Of a stretch of DNA of 28,876 nt, positions 23,789 through 28,876 are shown in pieces. How positions within the stretch are numbered: the stretch's first letter is position 1; each line of letters begins with the position of its first letter. The notes under the pieces were generated by a model. That model did not search any database. It saw only the letters and a list, made by a program, of their open reading frames with translations, and was not told the DNA's origin. This stretch comes from an uncultured Mollicutes bacterium. GTDB taxonomy: Bacteria; Bacillota_I; Bacilli_A; RFN20; CAG-826. The DNA lies in NCBI GenBank assembly GCA_900545015.1, contig UQXJ01000016.1, positions 1 to 28,876 of the forward strand, read 5' to 3'. Both the position numbers and the translations under genes were made by a program.

Positions 23789-25973
23789 TTATAATGGGAT
23801 ATAAGAAACTGAAGCGCTTAAAGACATCATAATGAAGATCATGCAATTAAGCATTGCTCCAAAATAAACGTTTCCAGTCTTCTTAAAACAAAATCTATTT
23901 AAAATTGGTAATAAGAACATCATTGGTATTAATCCAAATACCATATTTACATAAAGCCACATTTCGCTTGTATCGGTTGGTGAATAATACCCATAGAATA
24001 CTGTTCCAGTCTTAAAATAAACATAATAGTTAATTACTAATATAAAGACGAGACCAATAGAATTTGCAAATCCACTTAATAACATAACTTTCCATTCACT
24101 CCACCCTTCATCAGCCATTGATAAATTAACTCTGATTGAATTAGAAATATAAAATACGAAGAATGGAACTATATATTAACCATGTGACGATATAACGAGC
24201 ATTTAAAGGAGATGCACTAATTAACATAAATCTAAAATCTTGATGGAATATTACATACATTAAATGATCAATTGCATAGAATAATAAGAATAAGAAGAGC
24301 GCAAATCCAAAAGATTTTAATAATTCTAATGGTTTAATTCTGAGTTCTTTAAATCTAAACCATTCTACTTTGTCTTCTTGTTTCGTTACTTTATAGTAAA
24401 TATTTTCTCCAAGTTTTACTCCATAAACTAGTACGAGGCCTATAGCACCATTAACAACTGCCCAAAGCATGACAGAGTTCATCATTCTAGCAGGAAAATA
24501 AAATGTATAAGTGTTACTAGCAGCATCTGGGAAGAAATCCATTGACACTCTTGCTAAAGGAATAAAGTCTAAGCAAGCAATAATCGCAGTTAAGACAACA
24601 ATTGTCCAAAAACTAATTTTTGAGAAATATGATTTATGTTTTTTAACGATAACTTTATCAGTTCTCTTTGCTAAACAGGAATCACTATAAACATCTTTAA
24701 GTTCATCTTCGTATGTTTTTATTTGATTTGCTTTTTCTCTAAAAGTTCTAAAGAATGGGAGCACATCAACTAGTAAAGCCATAAGTGAGAAGATGAAGAT
24801 AAAAATTGAAATTAAAGCTACACCATTAAATCCTTCTTTAACAAACCATGTATGACTAAAATCATCAATTTCGGTATTTAAATTTAATGTTCTTCTAAAG
24901 AAGTTTAATGTGTTAGCGATTGACTTAGCATCATACATTTCAAAGCAGTGATTGATTTCTTCTTTATGAACAACTCTAAAAGTTCCATCTTTCATGTTTC
25001 CATATTCATAGTCAATTATACAATCGCCATTATCAAGCGTATTTCCGTTTACTTCGTTAATAAATCTATTTGCAATAATTTCAAATGCGCTTGTTGGTCC
25101 TTGATATCTAAAGGCACCTTCATCGTAATATGCATAGCTCATTGCTGCATTACATCTTATTTTTTTAAATCTATTTGCAGCACTTACTTTAATATATCCA
25201 GAGATATAAACTGACTTAATAATTGATTCTTCATAACTTGAGCCAGCAAAATTTTGAGCGAGATTACAAACGTTTCCACCACCAGCAGAATGTCCAACAG
25301 CTCCAAAATTATTTCTATCAATATAAGTATATTTTTCTACATTGTTATAAACATATTGAACAAGATAGTCTAAGCCGTTACATCCAACAGTTGAGCCAAT
25401 CATTTCACCATTTTCATCATACCCAGCAGCAGTTGTTCCACCTTGACAACCAGGATCAATTGTAAATACGACTGCATTACGTTTTGAAAATTCGATAGCG
25501 TATTGGCTCATCGTAGCTTTTGTTCTAGTAAAACCTGGCATTACAAAAATAACTGGTAATGGATTTGTTTCACTTGCAATTTTTGGTTTATATTCTGTAA
25601 CAGTGTAACTTGAATTTTCACTAGTAATTACAAAATTTTTGCCATTTAATTTATTTTCTTCTCCAGCATTAAATTCTTCTGTCATTTTTTTAGTTAAAGT
25701 AAAGTCACTTACTTCAACAGAGTAACCATTTGTTTCGCCAATTTGAGCAACAAATGAACTTGCTAAAACACACACGAATCCAATTACTGTTAATTTAAAG
25801 TTTGCTTTTTTATACCATTTCTTAGGTGCTTTAATCGTTTCAACTTCTTTATAATTTTCATTTGGAATTTCAATATATTTATCTTCTTTGTTCCAAAAAT
25901 AAGCAATTATATTAAGAACAAACGAAGGTAAATTAATAAAAGAAATAATTAAATTTATTAAGAATTTTTTACT
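23789..25973 (-). pseudogene. Membrane alpha/beta-hydrolase gene broken by a frameshift and lacking a normal start
   Basis: Two open frames (25973-24141 and a second covering 24169-23789) read as one protein of about 728 aa. The first part has a membrane helix, an extracellular alpha/beta-hydrolase domain with the nucleophile elbow GHSAGGG and an earlier VIFVMPGF strand, and then several membrane helices. It ends in a nonsense tail SSILRILYF. The other frame resumes with VPFFVFYISNSIRV... and three or four more helices, without a Shine-Dalgarno of its own. Adding 2 bp to the TA tract at 24170-24176 restores one frame. At the 5' end the frame is open from 26030 and a GGAAAGGAAG Shine-Dalgarno is correctly placed, but the codon at 25973 is AGT and the first usable start (GTG 25775) would cut off the first 66 residues. 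The product may be an esterase of surface glycans or lipids. Confidence 0.75.
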
Positions 25974-26179
25974 TTTATATCTTCCTTTCCTTCTTTTATT
26001 AAAGGATATAAATAAGAAGTATAAAGAGAGTTATATAAAGCAATTAATCCTAAAACTAATGTTAACCAATATAAATTATTACTAACCGAAAATAATAAAG
26101 CAGTAATTGTTAAATACAATCCGACAAATACATATCCAAGGACTGTAGAAGCTTTTAAAAGTTTTAATTTAGTTCTCAT
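25958..26179 (-). CDS. Small two-helix membrane protein
   Basis: This 73-aa protein has two hydrophobic segments (about residues 13-31 and 37-57), a basic start and a charged tail. I do not recognise a family. AGAGG, overlapping the upstream stop region, serves as Shine-Dalgarno 4 nt after the lipoprotein gene. Its end overlaps the expected start of the alpha/beta-hydrolase gene by about 16 nt. Tight packing implies it works with the lipoproteins or the hydrolase, but the sequence does not say how. Confidence 0.65.
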   Translation of the reverse strand: MRTKLKLLKASTVLGYVFVGLYLTITALLFSVSNNLYWLTLVLGLIALYNSLYTSYLYPLIKEGKEDIKVKNS

Positions 26180-26183
26180 ATTT

Positions 26184-26945
26184 TTAACCTCTTAAAGACT
26201 TATTGCCATCGTCTGTTTTTAGCCAGTCATAAACTTTTTTACCAGTCTCTTTTTCTGATAATCTAGCAATAACTCTATTTTTACCACCCATTACGATTCC
26301 GGAGTCTTTCTCTAAACAATTCACTCCGCCAAGCGAATCTATATTGTTTCCAAAGCCTAAAAGAACATCAACAAATCTATCTTTTGTAATTAAGCTTCCA
26401 GCAGTAGCGACGTCTCCTTCATAGCCTTTAATAACAACATTACTTAAATCTTCGTCAGTAGCACCTTGGTTTTTTAAGAATGTTTTTAAATCATTTGTCC
26501 AATTATTAATGATTTCGTTAGTTAATCCTGATGTAGATGACTTAGCATACCAACCAATTGCAATATAGTAGTTTGGAATAGGTATATCATCTATATTTAT
26601 AAATAAAGGATATAATGTAACGTTTGAATTGTTTGCATGGTTTTTAACATCGTGATAATGCACAACTTCATCATAAGCGATGTACTTAGTTTCGAAATCT
26701 TCGTCACTAATTTTTACAGTATCAGGATCTAACCATGTCCAACCATAGAATTCATGGTTTATTGGCACCATCTCATCTTTTAATTTTGGTGTCGTTGCAT
26801 TTGTAAATTCATTAACATTTTTACTAGCAATTATTTCATCGTTATATACGAATGTAACACTCAATTGGTGTTCCATTCCTTTAATTAACGAACAACTAGA
26901 TAATGCAATTAAGAATATCGGAAGAAATACAATTTTTTTCTTCAT
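26184..26945 (-). CDS. Lipoprotein with one copy of the GWYxKS repeat domain
   Basis: This is a predicted surface lipoprotein of 253 aa with lipobox LSSC (Cys18). Residues 24-115 look like a diverged B-repeat-type module (VTFVYNDEIIASKNV ... FYGWTW). Residues 124-250 are a full copy of the domain that occurs twice in the neighbouring lipoprotein: GWYAKSSTSG at its start, VDVLLGFGNNI in the middle and RVIARLSEKETGKKVYDWLKT near its end. The last element resembles the closing helix of periplasmic binding proteins, so a half-size binding fold is possible (inference). The gene is 19 nt after the next lipoprotein gene and 4 nt before the small membrane protein, so all are one operon. Its ligand is unknown. 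Confidence 0.75.
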   Translation of the reverse strand: MKKKIVFLPIFLIALSSCSLIKGMEHQLSVTFVYNDEIIASKNVNEFTNATTPKLKDEMVPINHEFYGWTWLDPDTVKISDEDFETKYIAYDEVVHYHDVKNHANNSNVTLYPLFINIDDIPIPNYYIAIGWYAKSSTSGLTNEIINNWTNDLKTFLKNQGATDEDLSNVVIKGYEGDVATAGSLITKDRFVDVLLGFGNNIDSLGGVNCLEKDSGIVMGGKNRVIARLSEKETGKKVYDWLKTDDGNKSLRG

Positions 26946-26964
26946 ATTATTACCTCGTTTTTAC

Positions 26965-28314
26965 TTATTTTTTATACGTATATGATGCATCTAATAATTT
27001 AATGCCATCTTCTGTTTTTAAATAATCAAATAATGTTGTTGCGATTTCATTAGTTGAAAGTTTTGCAAGAACTCTTCCAGTAACTTCACCAATTTTTACA
27101 CCACTTATTAAATCTGTTGTTTCGATTTTTCCAATTGTTGTAATATTTGCACCACATCCAAGCATAATATCGACATCACCATCTTTATTTACAAGTTCAC
27201 CAAGTGGGCCAACTTTAGTAGAGTCATCACCATATTTTCTAAAACTTATTTGATTAATTTTATCTTCGTTTATGCCAGCACCTTTTAAATATCTAATTGA
27301 ATTAGCATAAAAATGTTTCATATTTTCCTCTGTGCATCCGCTAGTCGAGGATTTTCCATACCAGCCAAATACAAGAGAATATGTTTTTGATTCATCTTTT
27401 ACATCTAAAACATTTAATTTTGTTTCATCAATATCATCTTTAGGTGTGTCTGGAGTAACAGGCTCGTCTGGTTCAATTGGTTTTTCCGCTTCAATGTCTT
27501 CTGCTTTAAATGTGTAATCATCTAATAACATTTTTAAGCCTTTTTCAGTTTTTAAATGATTATATAAAGATATAGCAATTTCATTGTCAGTTAATCTAGC
27601 AATCGATCTTGTTTTTTCACCAATTTTAGCTGTATCACATCTTTCTTTAGTTTCAACTTTACCAGTTGATGTAATATTTTTTCCAACACCTAGCAAGATA
27701 TCAACATCAGCATCTTTATTAATAAGTTCACCTAGAGGAGCAACTGCGGTTTCACTATCTCCATATTTTCTAAAACTGATTTGAGCAATTTTATCTTCAC
27801 TAATTTTCTTGGCCTTTAAGAAACTTATGGCATTACTATAAAAATGTTTCATATTTTCTTCAGTACAACCACTCGTTACCGATTTTCCATACCATCCAAT
27901 TACAAGTGAATAAGTTTTAGTAGGATCTTTTACATCTAATACGTTTAAGTTTTTATTTTCATCGTCTTTTCCTGTATCAGCTTTAATTAATTCAAAAATT
28001 GCATCAACTCTTGTATTGCAAGTAACTTTTGTTGTTAATAAATCAAAAGCATCGCCACTTTCAGTTTTCCAACCTTTAAACTCATAATTCGTTTTTTTAG
28101 GATTTACGATGATTTCTCCAACTACTTCATTCTCGTTAACCTTTGCTGTTTTATAAAGATTTCCATCAACATAAAAACTAACAAGATACGATTTTACAAT
28201 TTCTCCTTGATCTGGAGTGCCTGGTTTATTAGGTTCATCAGGTTTTGCATTACATCCTGCAAGAAGCAATGACCCTAATAATGTTGCCACAATTATAGGC
28301 GTTCTTTTTTTCAT
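26965..28314 (-). CDS. Lipoprotein with a B-repeat and two GWYxKS repeat domains
   Basis: A 449-aa surface lipoprotein with lipobox LAGC (Cys21) and a Pro/Asp-rich linker. Residues 43-110 are an InlB-like B-repeat (VSFYVDGNLYKTAKV ... FKGWKTESGDAFD). Two copies of the GWYxKS domain follow, at 122-269 and 299-448, separated by a second Pro/Asp/Glu-rich linker. Each copy starts LNVLDVKD and contains GWYGKS-x-TSGCTEENMKHFY, QISFRKYGD, VDI-x-LG-x-G-x-NIT and a C-terminal L-x-x-NEIA-x-x-L-x-x-x-LKTE. A conserved Cys in TSGC is absent from the third copy in the neighbouring lipoprotein. AGAAAGGA precedes the ATG. The gene follows the SGNH-hydrolase gene by 15 nt. The repeated domain resembles no named family I can state with confidence. 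Confidence 0.78.
   Translation of the reverse strand: MKKRTPIIVATLLGSLLLAGCNAKPDEPNKPGTPDQGEIVKSYLVSFYVDGNLYKTAKVNENEVVGEIIVNPKKTNYEFKGWKTESGDAFDLLTTKVTCNTRVDAIFELIKADTGKDDENKNLNVLDVKDPTKTYSLVIGWYGKSVTSGCTEENMKHFYSNAISFLKAKKISEDKIAQISFRKYGDSETAVAPLGELINKDADVDILLGVGKNITSTGKVETKERCDTAKIGEKTRSIARLTDNEIAISLYNHLKTEKGLKMLLDDYTFKAEDIEAEKPIEPDEPVTPDTPKDDIDETKLNVLDVKDESKTYSLVFGWYGKSSTSGCTEENMKHFYANSIRYLKGAGINEDKINQISFRKYGDDSTKVGPLGELVNKDGDVDIMLGCGANITTIGKIETTDLISGVKIGEVTGRVLAKLSTNEIATTLFDYLKTEDGIKLLDASYTYKK
26971..27951 (-). repeat. Two direct GWYxKS domain repeats with a 531-bp period
   Basis: The coding segments 27951-27508 and 27420-26971 encode two homologous domains 177 codons apart. Protein identity is high in the GWYGKS/TSGCTEENMKHFY and KYGD blocks, while the linker differs. 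This suggests duplication within the gene followed by selection on the conserved blocks. Confidence 0.75.
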
Positions 28315-28329
28315 TTTTATATTCCTTTC

Positions 28330-28827
28330 TTAATTATTAAAAACAGTTTGATAAGCAGCATTTCTTAAAATTATAGCTGTTGTTTCATCAATTCCTGTTG
28401 GTTTATATGTTGTTGCTCTAACATCCACTTCAAACATACTTCCAACATGAACCAAAGCTGATAAATAAGCACCTTCAAGAGACGGATGTTTATTATCTGA
28501 ATGATATAAATTTATATCTTTATTTTCTTCATACACTTTAGTAAATGCACTACCTACATAATGAACTTTTGCATTTATTTGTTTAGCACAAGAATTATAT
28601 TTTTCTTTTAATTCCCCTTCCATTTCTTTTATTGTTTTTTTGTTTGATGTTGCGTATTCTTCGTAACCCCAAGTTTCATATAATCTAACTTTTGCGCTTG
28701 TTTGAGTATTTTTTACTAAATCAGATAAAGTTTTCGCGCCTTCTAAAAATTTATTGTATTGCGTTAATGGTCCGACTGATTGTTCTTGTAAAATTACAAA
28801 ATCATAATCATTAATTTCTTTAAATCC
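28330..28827 (-). CDS. SGNH-type hydrolase, C-terminal part (5' end broken or beyond the window)
   Basis: The frame is open for 165 codons from 28827 to the TAA at 28330, although the first ATG is only at 28623. The region before that ATG is clearly coding: DYDFVILQEQSVGPL and RLYETWGYEEY are typical of DUF4886-like SGNH/GDSL hydrolases. Near the end, SDNKHPSLEGAYLSA holds the Asp-x-x-His pair of the catalytic triad. The N-terminal block with the catalytic Ser is not in the window. A TAA at 28828-28830 interrupts the frame just upstream, and no start or Shine-Dalgarno lies there, so either a frameshift is present or the last bases of the window are unreliable. The family removes acyl or acetyl groups from glycans and lipids. 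It heads the lipoprotein operon here. Confidence 0.7.
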   Translation of the reverse strand, partial: GFKEINDYDFVILQEQSVGPLTQYNKFLEGAKTLSDLVKNTQTSAKVRLYETWGYEEYATSNKKTIKEMEGELKEKYNSCAKQINAKVHYVGSAFTKVYEENKDINLYHSDNKHPSLEGAYLSALVHVGSMFEVDVRATTYKPTGIDETTAIILRNAAYQTVFNN

Positions 28828-28876
28828 TTATTTGCACATGGAGGATGAAAACTCTTTTATTTAGAAGCTTTTGCGG
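28828..28876. other. Uninterpretable right edge
   Basis: The last 49 nt do not continue the SGNH frame. All three minus-strand frames hit stops within the stretch or directly after it, and no start site is visible. This may be an indel within the SGNH gene or an assembly edge effect. Adding one T near 28820-28826 would join the frame to NKDFKEIN but would still meet a TAA about 40 nt upstream. Confidence 0.4.

Noticed and set aside
23789..24118. Independent 109-aa membrane protein gene
   Set aside because: No ribosome site; the same frame is open and sensible upstream of its ATG, and it completes the preceding hydrolase after a 2-bp shift.
1..28876. Mycoplasma-type genetic code (TGA as Trp)
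   Set aside because: Conserved Trp positions use TGG, long genes contain no in-frame TGA, and the response-regulator gene ends in TGA within a typical ATGA overlap.

Overview
This is a strongly AT-rich, gene-dense piece of a low-GC Gram-positive (Firmicutes/Bacilli-like) chromosome, probably from an uncultured host- or gut-associated lineage near the Erysipelotrichales/RF39/Acholeplasma side of the tree. The reasons are AAGGAG-type Shine-Dalgarno sites, lipobox lipoproteins, a CdaA-type c-di-AMP cyclase, a textbook CcpA/LacI-type cre palindrome, InlB-type B-repeats and very strong TAA stop usage. TGA is used as a stop (the ATGA overlap between the two-component genes) and tryptophan is read from TGG, so the code is standard and this is not a true Mycoplasma. 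I cannot name a genus from the sequence.

Layout from left to right. 1-1850: a plus-strand lipoprotein with two B-repeats and a DUF6273-like domain, then tRNA-Glu(CTC) on the minus strand. 1938-3608: gltX, apparently in one transcript with that tRNA-Glu; a divergent tRNA-Gly(GCC) follows. 3902-9398: a compact minus-strand operon running FAD-dependent dehydrogenase (COG2509-like), cdaA, an unknown TTG-start gene, deoD, a membrane-anchored degenerate NERD protein and a six-helix membrane protein. 9603-12304: a nitroreductase and an AgrC/AgrA-like (GHKL/LytTR) two-component pair. 12423-18874: a glycan-use locus under a cre site, encoding a lipoprotein with Ig-like and carbohydrate-binding modules, a membrane-anchored circularly permuted GH3 enzyme and a four-helix membrane protein. 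19103-22436: the only plus-strand protein genes in the right-hand part, a PLD-nuclease/SF2-helicase/DUF3427 protein and a NUDIX hydrolase. 22594-28876: a minus-strand block with malic enzyme, a broken membrane alpha/beta-hydrolase, a small membrane protein, two lipoproteins sharing an unfamiliar repeated domain, and a partial SGNH hydrolase at the edge.

How the genes work together (inference). The GH3/CBM locus looks like a catabolite-repressed surface system that binds and cleaves an oligosaccharide. The lipoprotein/SGNH/hydrolase block looks like a second surface system, perhaps acting on esters. The helicase-NUDIX pair looks like a self-contained nucleic-acid defence or repair cassette. 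The cdaA operon couples c-di-AMP synthesis to purine salvage and envelope proteins, without the usual cdaR or glmM neighbours.

The most striking sequence-level observation is a cluster of lesions in surface-protein genes. The CBM lipoprotein has one in-frame TAA that falls exactly in an inter-domain linker. The alpha/beta-hydrolase has a 2-bp contraction in a TA tract and no normal start codon. The SGNH gene reading frame is broken near the right edge. All the housekeeping genes are intact. Phase variation, ongoing decay and assembly error are all possible.
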